Under the pieces are notes generated by a model. The model was not told the origin of the DNA. It saw nothing but the letters and a program-made list of their open reading frames with translations, and made no database searches. A stretch of 58,266 nucleotides of DNA from Bordetella parapertussis (GTDB lineage: Bacteria > Pseudomonadota > Gammaproteobacteria > Burkholderiales > Burkholderiaceae_D), in NCBI GenBank assembly GCA_945883145.1, contig CAMCXB010000007.1, positions 1 to 58,266 of the forward strand, in the 5' to 3' direction. This document shows positions 51,383 to 58,266 of this stretch, piece by piece. The first letter of the stretch is position 1. Each line of letters opens with the position of its first letter. The position numbers and the translations under genes are program-made.

Positions 51383-53875
51383 TTAAACGTCAATGTTGCC
51401 AGCAGCAAGTGCATTAATTTCTATGAATGCACGTCGTGGTTCTACATCATCACCCATCAATGTAGTGAAGATCTGATCGGCAGCAATTGCGTCTTCAATT
51501 TGTACTTTGAGTAAACGACGCACTTTAGGATCCATGGTGGTTTCCCATAACTGCTCAGGATTCATCTCACCTAATCCTTTATAACGCTGCTTAGATACGC
51601 CACGTTCTGCTTCTTCACGCAACCATGACATCGCATGATGAAAATCTATAATGGCTGATTCACGTTTTTTATCTCCGGTGCCACGTCGCACCATTGCACC
51701 AGGTCGAATCAATCCTTTAAATGTTGCTGCTGCCTCGGCTAATACACTGTAGTCGGCACCACGCACAAAATCCGCATCGATGACACTCACTTTCATATTG
51801 CCATGCAATCTACGCTGTATACGCAACATACGATTGTCAGAAAGCTCATCCACTCTGAGCACTACTTCTACTGCTGGGTCATTAATTGATTTACTCATTT
51901 CCTCTGCAGATTGCTGCGCTAATTCTGCATTCGATAAATCTAATGTTACACCGGTCATGATGGCAGACAAGGCAGCATGATCGATTGCACGCGACAAGCG
52001 GCGTATGATGGCGTTTGCTGTATTATATTTACGAACCAACTCAGATAATGCATCGCCGGAAATCGGCGCACTGTTTTCAGCAGGAATAAGCTCTGCATCA
52101 TTTAATGCTATCTGCATCATGTAGCTGGCTTCTTCTATGTCATCTTTTAAATAACGTTCATCGCGTCCGTGCTTAACTTTATACAATGGCGGCTGCGCAA
52201 TATAGATGTGTCCACGCTCCACTAACAAAGGCATTTGACGATACAACAACGTCAACAGTAAGGTGCGAATATGAGCGCCATCGACGTCAGCATCGGTCAT
52301 GATGATGATGCGGTGATAACGTAATTTATCAATGTTAAATTCATCTGCACCGATAGAAGTGCCTAATGTCGCAATCAGAGTTGTAATCTGCTCAGAGGAC
52401 AACATTTTTTCAAAGCGCGCTTTCTCTACGTTTAAGACTTTACCGCGCAAAGGAAGGATCGCTTGAAATTTACGATCACGGCCTTGCTTAGCCGAGCCTC
52501 CCGCTGAATCACCCTCGACGATATACAGTTCGCATAAAGCTGGATCTTTTTCCTGGCAGTCTGCAAGCTTGGCTGATAAACCCAAACCATCCATCACGCC
52601 TTTACGACGCGTCAGTTCACGTGCTTTACGTGCTGCTTCACGAGCACGTGCGGCTTCTACAATTTTTGAACAAATGATTTTTGCGTCATGCGGTTTTTCT
52701 AGTAAATACTCAGTCAAGGTTTTCGCCACCACTTCTTCGACTGGGCCACGTACTTCCGATGAAACTAATTTATCTTTGGTTTGCGAACTAAACTTCGGCT
52801 CTGGGACTTTTACTGAGAGTACGCAAGTCAGTCCTTCGCGCATGTCATCGCCAGAAATTTCTACTTTAGCTTTCTTAGCAAATTCATGTTCTTCAATATA
52901 TTTATTGATCACGCGTGTCATGGCTGCACGCAGACCTGTGAGATGGGTGCCGCCATCGCGTTGTGGAATATTATTTGTGAAGCACAAGACTTGCTCGTTA
53001 TAGGCATCATTCCATTGCATGGACACATCGACGCTAATCATCGTGCCTTGATCTGACAAACGCTCACCAGTAGCTTGGAAAATCGAAGGATGCAATACAG
53101 ATTTATTTTTATTAATGTATTCAACGAAGCCGCGCGTACCGCCCTCAAACGCAAAGTCTTCTTCTTTACCTGTGCGTTGATCCGTTAATTTAATGTGCAC
53201 GCCATTGTTTAAGAATGACAGTTCACGTATACGCTTGGCCAATATGTCGTAATGAAATTCTACGTGCGAAAAAATTTCTTCATCTGCCCAAAAGTGAACT
53301 GCAGTACCACGCTTATCAGTATCCCCAGTTACTTTTATTGGTGATACCTCATGTCCCTCTTGCGTAATGATTTCTCTGTTTTGAGGAACGCCACGCACGA
53401 ACTCCATGTAATGCTGCTTACCATCTCTGCGTACTGTTAACTGTAATAACTTTGATAAAGCATTCACACAAGAAACGCCCACACCATGCAAACCACCAGA
53501 GACTTTATAAGAGTTCTGGTCAAATTTGCCACCAGCATGTAATTCCGTCATGACAATTTCAGCTGCACTACGCTTAGGCTCGTGCTTGTCATCCCACTTA
53601 ATACCTGTTGGAATGCCACGCCCATTGTCCGTAATAGAAATTGAATTGTCGGAATGAATCGTGACATGAATTTCCGTGCAGTGTCCTGCTAAGGATTCAT
53701 CAATCGAGTTATCTAAGACTTCAAAAACTAAATGATGCAAACCAGTACCATCTGAGGTATCGCCGATATACATACCCGGCCGTTTTCTTACTGCTTCTAA
53801 GCCCTCTAGGATTTGAATAGATGATGCGCCGTATTGATTTGCTTGATTCGTGTTTTCTGATGGACTTGCAGACAT
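51383..53875 (-). CDS. gyrB: DNA gyrase subunit B
   Basis: ATPase subunit of DNA gyrase, which adds negative supercoils. The 830 residues have the GHKL ATPase domain (VRKRPGMYIGDTSDGTGLHHLV, DNGRGIPTG, GLHGVGVSCVNAL), the transducer domain, the Toprim domain (EGDSAGGSAKQGRDRKFQAI, DADVDGAHIRTLLLTLLYRQ) and the C-terminal QRYKGLGEMNPEQLWETTMDP that contacts GyrA. The approximately 165-residue insertion typical of proteobacterial GyrB is present between Toprim and the tail. It is 96 bases downstream of dnaN in the conserved dnaA-dnaN-gyrB order. Confidence 0.98.
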   Translation of the reverse strand: MSASPSENTNQANQYGASSIQILEGLEAVRKRPGMYIGDTSDGTGLHHLVFEVLDNSIDESLAGHCTEIHVTIHSDNSISITDNGRGIPTGIKWDDKHEPKRSAAEIVMTELHAGGKFDQNSYKVSGGLHGVGVSCVNALSKLLQLTVRRDGKQHYMEFVRGVPQNREIITQEGHEVSPIKVTGDTDKRGTAVHFWADEEIFSHVEFHYDILAKRIRELSFLNNGVHIKLTDQRTGKEEDFAFEGGTRGFVEYINKNKSVLHPSIFQATGERLSDQGTMISVDVSMQWNDAYNEQVLCFTNNIPQRDGGTHLTGLRAAMTRVINKYIEEHEFAKKAKVEISGDDMREGLTCVLSVKVPEPKFSSQTKDKLVSSEVRGPVEEVVAKTLTEYLLEKPHDAKIICSKIVEAARAREAARKARELTRRKGVMDGLGLSAKLADCQEKDPALCELYIVEGDSAGGSAKQGRDRKFQAILPLRGKVLNVEKARFEKMLSSEQITTLIATLGTSIGADEFNIDKLRYHRIIIMTDADVDGAHIRTLLLTLLYRQMPLLVERGHIYIAQPPLYKVKHGRDERYLKDDIEEASYMMQIALNDAELIPAENSAPISGDALSELVRKYNTANAIIRRLSRAIDHAALSAIMTGVTLDLSNAELAQQSAEEMSKSINDPAVEVVLRVDELSDNRMLRIQRRLHGNMKVSVIDADFVRGADYSVLAEAAATFKGLIRPGAMVRRGTGDKKRESAIIDFHHAMSWLREEAERGVSKQRYKGLGEMNPEQLWETTMDPKVRRLLKVQIEDAIAADQIFTTLMGDDVEPRRAFIEINALAAGNIDV

Positions 53876-53971
53876 GGCTACCTTCGATAAGTCAGATACA
53901 AATTACTCTGGGAAAAATAAAATGAAGGAGCCAGCCAAGCTCCTTCGCAAATAGATTTTTATTTCGTACGA

Positions 53972-55078
53972 TTAAATTCGCATTGGCATGACTACATACT
54001 TAAAATCAGCATCATCAGGTATGGTGATGAGCGCTGAAGAATTCGCATCGCCTAGAGCGATATTAATGCTGTCGCATTTCAAGTTGTTGAGCACATCGAG
54101 TAAATAGCTAACATTGAAGCCGATGTCTACGCTATCACCCGCGTATTCGATTTCAAGTTCTTCAACTGCTTCTTCTTGATCGGCATTGGTTGAACTGATC
54201 TTCAAACTCTCGGGTGCAATTATGCAGCGCACACCTTTAAATTTATCGGAAGTCATAATCGCTGTACGCTGCAATGAACGCAGCAATAAATCACGATTTA
54301 ATGTGAAATTATTTTTATAACCTTTAGGAATAACGCGGGTGTAATCAGGGAATTTACCTTCGACTAATTTAGAAATCAGTTCGATCTGAGAGAAAGTAAA
54401 TTTAACTTGATTGGCTGCGATTTGTATTTCGACTACATCATCTGTTTCTTCTAACAAGCGCTGCAATTCCATAATCGTTTTACGAGGAATGATGACTTCT
54501 TGTCGATTGAATTGCTGTTCGGTTGCAATCTGACAAAAAGCTAGTCTATGTCCATCGGTTGCAACCGCAATGATGTTATTACCTTCTACGACTAACAACA
54601 GTCCATTTAAGTAGTAGCGAATATCTTGCTGTGCCATGGAAAAATGCACCATGTTGAATAAATGCTTAAGCGTTTTTTGCGGCAAGCTCACATGCGTGCT
54701 GTAAGTATCGGCTACTGCGACTGTAGGAAATTCTTCTGCTGCCAAAGTCTGTAATGCAAAACGGGATTTCCCTGATTGCACAGTCAAACGCTTATTTGTC
54801 ATGCTAAGTGACACTTCTTGTGTATCAGGCAGAGCGCGCAAAATATCGAGTAGCTTACGAGCAGCCACCGTCGTTGCCGTCACATCACTACCTGAACCAA
54901 TTTCTGCATGCGTACTGATTTGCACTTCGATGTCGGTTGATAAGAGAGTGACCTTAGATCCGTCTTTACGGATGAGGATATTGGCCAGAATCGGCAATGT
55001 ATGCCGACGCTCGACAATACCACTCACAATTTGCAGAGGTCGCAATAATGCGTCTCTGGTTGCTTTTACCAATTGCAT
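53972..55078 (-). CDS. dnaN: DNA polymerase III subunit beta (sliding clamp)
   Basis: Ring-shaped clamp that keeps DNA polymerase III on DNA. The 368 residues contain three similar domains. The N-terminus MQLVKATRDALLRPLQIVSG, the central RYYLNGLLLVVEGNNIIAVATDGHRLAFC and the C-terminal FKYVVMPMRI, which forms part of the partner-binding groove, are diagnostic. An AGGAAA ribosome site precedes the ATG. It lies 78 bases after dnaA on the same strand. Confidence 0.98.
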   Translation of the reverse strand: MQLVKATRDALLRPLQIVSGIVERRHTLPILANILIRKDGSKVTLLSTDIEVQISTHAEIGSGSDVTATTVAARKLLDILRALPDTQEVSLSMTNKRLTVQSGKSRFALQTLAAEEFPTVAVADTYSTHVSLPQKTLKHLFNMVHFSMAQQDIRYYLNGLLLVVEGNNIIAVATDGHRLAFCQIATEQQFNRQEVIIPRKTIMELQRLLEETDDVVEIQIAANQVKFTFSQIELISKLVEGKFPDYTRVIPKGYKNNFTLNRDLLLRSLQRTAIMTSDKFKGVRCIIAPESLKISSTNADQEEAVEELEIEYAGDSVDIGFNVSYLLDVLNNLKCDSINIALGDANSSALITIPDDADFKYVVMPMRI

Positions 55079-55156
55079 TGTGTTTTCCTTTCGCAGAACA
55101 ATCCAGAATTAAAAATCTGGTTGTTTATTTTTGTTGCAAGACGCGTATCGCCTACG

Positions 55157-56548
55157 TTAACCTTTTAGGGTTTGTTCTAATACGTGAAGCTCATGATTAC
55201 ACTCTGGGCTCTTACTTCTATCTGCAGCTATCTTACGCACTGCATGTAACACCGTGGTGTGATCTCTCCCACCAAATAACTCGCCGATTTCTGGCAAACT
55301 TTTTTGTGTCAACTCTTTTGCCAAATACATTGCGATTTGGCGCGGTCTTGCAATATTTGCAGGACGTTTTTTTGAATACATGTCTGCGATTTTTATATTG
55401 AAAAAATCAGCTACTGTTTTTTGTATGTTCTCAACCGAGATTTGTCGATTCTGTACCGACAATAAATCTTTTAATGCGTCTTTAACTAAATCTATCGTGA
55501 TGTCTTTGCCATGAAAGCGTGAGTAAGCCAGAATTTTTCTCAATGCACCTTCTAACTCACGTACATTCGAGCGCAAATGTTTGGCTACAAAAAATGCTAC
55601 GTCATCAGAAAATGCTGCACCTTCTTGCAATGCTTTTTTCAATAAAATTGCTACACGCATTTCTAACTCTGGCGGCTCAACAGCGACGGTTAGTCCTGAG
55701 TCAAAGCGAGAAATCAATCTATCATCCATACCAGTGATTTCTTTTGGATAGGTATCGCTAGTAATAATAATTTGTTTTTTAGCTGCAATCAGCGCTTCAA
55801 AAGCGTAGAAAAATTCTTCTTGCGTACGATTTTTCCCGCCAAAAAACTGTATATCATCAATCAATAGTAAATCTAGTGAATGATAATAACGTTTGAAATC
55901 ATCAAAGCCTTTACGCTGATAAGCCGTTACCACATCACGTACATATTGTTCTGCATGTATATAGCGAATTTTTACCGCTGGATTGTCCGCTAAAATTTGA
56001 TTACCTATCGCATGTATCAAATGCGTCTTACCTAATCCCACACCGCCATATAAAAACAAAGGGTTGTATGAGCTACCTGGATTGCTCGCAACTTGTATTG
56101 CAGCTGCACGCGCCAATTGATTTGCCTTACCCGTCACAAAGCTATCAAACGTCAAAGCAGAATTAATTCTACTTTGATCGCGTCGCGTATTATTTTCTTC
56201 AACCGGCTCAGCGCGCATATGCGGCACTGCTGCATGCGCCTCTGCATTTGTTGCGGCTGAATTTACTGAGCTTGCTGAAGTCAAGGTAGCAGGCTTTTTA
56301 TTGATTCCGCGTGGATCTAAAACAAACTGCACATCCACCGGACCCTGCCAAAAATCAATAGCAATACTAGTGATGCGATCTGCAAATTGTGTTTTTACCC
56401 AATCCAATTTAAAACGATTTGGCGCAACAATTCTCAAACGCCCATCCTCGAAATCTAAGGGCGCTAAAGGCTTGATCCAAGCACTGAATTGTTGTGGAGT
56501 CAGTTCTTGCTCAAGACGTGTTGAGCAAGTCTGCCAAAATTCTTCCAT
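55157..56548 (-). CDS. dnaA: Chromosomal replication initiator DnaA
   Basis: AAA+ initiator that melts oriC and loads the helicase. The 463 residues show domain I (MEEFWQTCSTRLEQELTPQQ), a Ser/Ala-rich linker, the AAA+ domain with Walker A GGVGLGKTHL and Walker B LLLIDDIQFF, and the domain IV DNA-binding helix RPRQIAMYLAKELTQKSLPEIGELF followed by GGRDHTTVLHAVRKI. It heads the dnaA-dnaN-gyrB run and lies beside the origin-like region. The ATG at 56548 has weak ribosome-site spacing but gives the canonical N-terminus. Confidence 0.98.
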   Translation of the reverse strand: MEEFWQTCSTRLEQELTPQQFSAWIKPLAPLDFEDGRLRIVAPNRFKLDWVKTQFADRITSIAIDFWQGPVDVQFVLDPRGINKKPATLTSASSVNSAATNAEAHAAVPHMRAEPVEENNTRRDQSRINSALTFDSFVTGKANQLARAAAIQVASNPGSSYNPLFLYGGVGLGKTHLIHAIGNQILADNPAVKIRYIHAEQYVRDVVTAYQRKGFDDFKRYYHSLDLLLIDDIQFFGGKNRTQEEFFYAFEALIAAKKQIIITSDTYPKEITGMDDRLISRFDSGLTVAVEPPELEMRVAILLKKALQEGAAFSDDVAFFVAKHLRSNVRELEGALRKILAYSRFHGKDITIDLVKDALKDLLSVQNRQISVENIQKTVADFFNIKIADMYSKKRPANIARPRQIAMYLAKELTQKSLPEIGELFGGRDHTTVLHAVRKIAADRSKSPECNHELHVLEQTLKG

Positions 56549-56662
56549 ATTTTTTCTGTTAGCAAGCGATTTGTAAAATCACTCTAGTTTGTTTTACAGC
56601 GCGCGCAGCAGTGGGTTGTTGCACTTCGAATTGAGGGTGTATTTTACTCTTCTCATGCCAAG

Positions 56663-56671
56663 TTATCCACA
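56663..56671 (+). promoter_or_regulatory. DnaA box (perfect consensus)
   Basis: TTATCCACA, identical to the high-affinity DnaA box, 115 bases from the dnaA start. It is the only perfect copy I found in the intergenic region. Confidence 0.85.
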
Positions 56672-56997
56672 GGCAGATTCTGAAAATCGAGCTAATTTTA
56701 TTTATTAAATAGCAAGGTATTTATGTCATCAACATTTGTTCTCGCTAAGCTCTTGATTCCTATGAGACTAAGCAATGAAGCCTTATCACATTAGAAAAAT
56801 CTGCTGTGCTATCGAAAGAAAAATTTATTTTGTGCCACAAAAATGACGACTCTATCCCCATTAACTCATTCCTATTGCCTAAGTATTTAGCAGCTTGAAT
56901 TGGTTATCGTCATTGGGATAATAAGACCATATCATTTTAAAGTTATTCAATTAGCATCGATTTAATCTAAAAGTGAATGCTAATCTGCTCTAACTTA

Positions 56998-57027
56998 TTG
57001 ACAGATATGCAGAAAATGCTGTCTAAT
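56998..57027 (+). promoter_or_regulatory. Sigma-70 promoter of rpmH
   Basis: TTGACA (56998-57003), 18-base spacer, TCTAAT (57022-57027). The start would lie near 57034, leaving a leader of about 100 bases before rpmH that contains a GC-rich hairpin. Confidence 0.7.
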
Positions 57028-57036
57028 TCAAGGTTC

Positions 57037-57053
57037 CCTGCGCGCTGCGCAGG
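57037..57053 (+). repeat. GC-rich hairpin in the rpmH leader
   Basis: CCTGCGC, 3-base loop, GCGCAGG: a perfect 7-bp stem near the expected 5' end of the rpmH transcript. There is no T-run, so it is not a terminator. It may stabilise or regulate the mRNA. Confidence 0.6.
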
Positions 57054-57134
57054 CTCAGGTCATAACCACCGTAATATGGCTTTAGTTTAGGCCCTTTATT
57101 TTTTCCTAGCTGCTCCCGATTAGCGAGACTCAAA

Positions 57135-57269
57135 ATGAAACGTACTTATCAACCCTCAGTTGTTCGTCGCAAGCGTACTCACGGCTTTCGTGCTCGTATG
57201 GCTACCCGTGGTGGTCGTGCTGTGCTTAATGCTCGTCGTGCAAAAGGCCGTAAGCGCCTTGCTGCATAA
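57135..57269 (+). CDS. rpmH: 50S ribosomal protein L34
   Basis: A 44-residue, very basic ribosomal protein. The sequence starts MKRTYQPSVVRRKRTHGFRA and ends with ARRAKGRKRLAA, matching L34 throughout. Its codons are those of highly expressed genes (CGT for Arg, GCT for Ala). It begins the conserved rpmH-rnpA-yidD-yidC block next to the origin, with a sigma-70-like promoter upstream. The rnpA gene follows 15 bases later. Confidence 0.98.
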   Translation: MKRTYQPSVVRRKRTHGFRARMATRGGRAVLNARRAKGRKRLAA

Positions 57270-57284
57270 GCGGATTGCATATCC

Positions 57285-57680
57285 TTGCCTGCTGGCTTGA
57301 CCGGCGAACGTCCGAGAGACTACGACAGGCGTAGGCGTATCGTAAAAACGGATGATTTTTCATCCGTTTTTCGTTTACGACCAGCGTACAAAAGTAAACA
57401 TTTCGTTTTATACGTTCGACCTAACAGTCTTGAACATGCGCGACTTGGTGTCGTGGTTGCGAAACGACTTGCTCCTCGAGCAGTAACGCGCAATGCTATT
57501 AAGCGCATTGCACGAGAAATTTTTAGGCATGCTGCACTCCCAACCATAGATTGCATAGTCAGGTTAAGCAAACCAGTCGGAACGCGACCACAGAGCGCAA
57601 GCTCACGTCAGCAAAAAAGATTAATCTATGATGAAGTTTCACAATTGTTTTATTCGCAGCTAAAAGATCTCAAATCATGA
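57285..57680 (+). CDS. rnpA: Ribonuclease P protein component
   Basis: Protein subunit of RNase P, which trims the 5' ends of tRNA precursors. The 131-residue basic protein has the family segment RLGVVVAKRLAPRAVTRNAI and KRIAREIFR, the RNxxKR helix that binds the RNA subunit. The start is taken as TTG at 57285 (MPAGLTGERPRDYDRRRRIV). The conserved core begins at KTDDFSSVFR, so a later start is also possible. It overlaps the yidD start by 4 bases. Confidence 0.93.
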   Translation: MPAGLTGERPRDYDRRRRIVKTDDFSSVFRLRPAYKSKHFVLYVRPNSLEHARLGVVVAKRLAPRAVTRNAIKRIAREIFRHAALPTIDCIVRLSKPVGTRPQSASSRQQKRLIYDEVSQLFYSQLKDLKS

Positions 57681-57943
57681 AGCACTTGTTGTTGCTCCTG
57701 TTACGCGCTTATAAATATTTCATCAGCCCACTGCTGGGGGAAAACTGCCGTTTTTTCCCTAGTTGCTCAGACTATGCAGCACAGTCGATTGCCAAGCACG
57801 GCAGTCTCAAAGGCTCTCTGCTTGCCACTACTCGTTTATGCAAATGTCACCCTTGGCATGCGGGCGGCTTGGATCCTGTTCCAGAAAAATTTTCTTTTCA
57901 CGCGCACTCGCATGCTAAGTGCAAAGCGCCGCATCATTTTTAA
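57677..57943 (+). CDS. yidD: Membrane protein insertion efficiency factor YidD
   Basis: A small membrane-associated protein that helps YidC-mediated insertion. The 88 residues include YKYFISPLLGENCRFFPSCSDYAAQSI and the triple-Cys pattern (NCRFFPSCSDY and LCKCHPWHAGG) typical of the family. The ATG overlaps rnpA by 4 bases (ATGA). yidC starts 24 bases after its stop. Confidence 0.95.
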   Translation: MKHLLLLLLRAYKYFISPLLGENCRFFPSCSDYAAQSIAKHGSLKGSLLATTRLCKCHPWHAGGLDPVPEKFSFHAHSHAKCKAPHHF

Positions 57944-57966
57944 ATTCTTATTTAAGTAAAGATCAT

Positions 57967-58266
57967 ATGGATATCAAACGTACAATTTTGTGGGTGGTGT
58001 TTTCACTATCGATCTTAATGTTGTGGGACTCTTGGACGCGCTCTAATGGAGGTCCATCTTTATTTTCTGTGACCCCCACTGCTCAACAGGCACCTGCCTC
58101 AACCACAAGCGCTAAGTCTGATGCTAGTTTGCCGCAGACGACAGTAGCCAATGCAAACACTAATCCAGCAATCAGCGATGTACCAGTCGGTGCAGCCACC
58201 CCATCTAGCCATGGTGAAAGCATTGTCATTACAACCGATTTAGTCAAAGCAGAAATTAATACAGCT
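57967..58266 (+). CDS. yidC: Membrane protein insertase YidC, N-terminal part (cut by window edge)
   Basis: First 100 codons of YidC, which inserts proteins into the inner membrane. MDIKRTILWVVFSLSILMLW is the first membrane segment, followed by a Pro/Ala/Ser/Thr-rich periplasmic linker and the start of the periplasmic domain (ESIVITTDLVKAEINTA). The insertase core lies beyond the window. Position after yidD in the rpmH block confirms identity. Confidence 0.95.
   Translation, partial: MDIKRTILWVVFSLSILMLWDSWTRSNGGPSLFSVTPTAQQAPASTTSAKSDASLPQTTVANANTNPAISDVPVGAATPSSHGESIVITTDLVKAEINTA

Larger units (their letters stand above)
56549..57134. other. dnaA-rpmH intergenic region, probable oriC
   Basis: A gene-free 586-base stretch between divergent dnaA and rpmH, the classic place for a chromosomal origin. 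One perfect DnaA box TTATCCACA lies at 56663-56671. Imperfect boxes are possible around 56895 and 56990. A/T-rich tracts flank the box (56690-56720 and 56940-56975), suitable for unwinding. The rpmH promoter (56998-57027) and a leader hairpin (57037-57053) occupy the right end. No coding frame of note is seen. Confidence 0.7.

Noticed and set aside
1..58266. Mobile elements, prophage, CRISPR arrays, tRNA and rRNA genes
   Set aside because: No transposase, integrase, direct-repeat array, tRNA cloverleaf or rRNA sequence was recognised. Gene order is that of a conserved chromosome.

Overview
The window looks like a chromosomal segment, including the replication origin, from a free-living betaproteobacterium of the order Burkholderiales (Oxalobacteraceae- or Polynucleobacter-like, moderate to low G+C by eye). 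This is inferred from gene content and order: small Burkholderiales-type proteins (DUF1840, DUF3567 and DUF3717 types), gshA-gshB-EIIA-ptsH-ptsI, rsmB-DUF4390-ntrY-ntrX, fmt/def beside dprA-smg-topoisomerase III, and rpmH-rnpA-yidD-yidC opposite dnaA-dnaN-gyrB. I saw no rRNA, tRNA, insertion sequence, prophage or CRISPR array.

Layout. 1-4092 (minus): glutathione synthesis (gshA, gshB) followed by a permease-less regulatory PTS (EIIA-Man type, HPr, truncated EI). 4463-7117 (minus): a nitrogen operon of outer-membrane TorF-type protein, glnK and amtB, with a sigma-54 -24/-12 promoter (7186-7202) and an NtrC-type enhancer site (7303-7319). 7343-19488 (plus): ubiK, comM/yifB, a lipoprotein, an MFS carrier, a DUF1840 protein, a lipase-like hydrolase, rsmB, DUF4390, ntrY, an ntrX lacking the AAA+ domain, a degenerate CobW/G3E-like protein, a DUF3567 protein, a TrmB-like methyltransferase and a class II amidotransferase. 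19504-24997 (minus): def, fmt and metH, with a structured leader and terminator in front of metH. 25129-33805 (plus): a LysM-less homologue of the protein that usually precedes dprA, then dprA, smg, a 58-residue cysteine-rich ORF coupled to topoisomerase III, an MFS carrier, a 43-residue membrane ORF coupled to an aminotransferase, and a DUF3717 protein. 33855-39259: B12-type radical SAM protein, phasin, FAD protein, SET-domain methyltransferase and folE.

39532-45850 is the most distinctive region: a periplasmic quinoprotein module with a YVTN beta-propeller, a sorbosone/glucose-dehydrogenase-like quinoprotein, a monoheme cytochrome c, a PQQ alcohol dehydrogenase carrying the Asp-x-Asp signature of lanthanide-dependent enzymes, and a diheme cytochrome c. 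A secreted ankyrin protein is inserted on the other strand. The two dehydrogenases show codon use typical of strongly expressed genes. Together they suggest periplasmic oxidation of an alcohol or sugar feeding electrons to c-type cytochromes. No PQQ synthesis genes lie in the window.

45977-51306: TerC, AI-2E-type permease, Tim44-domain protein, and ahpC-ahpF with OxyR-like dyads. 51383-58266: gyrB, dnaN and dnaA (minus), an oriC-like region with one perfect DnaA box, then rpmH, rnpA, yidD and the start of yidC (plus).
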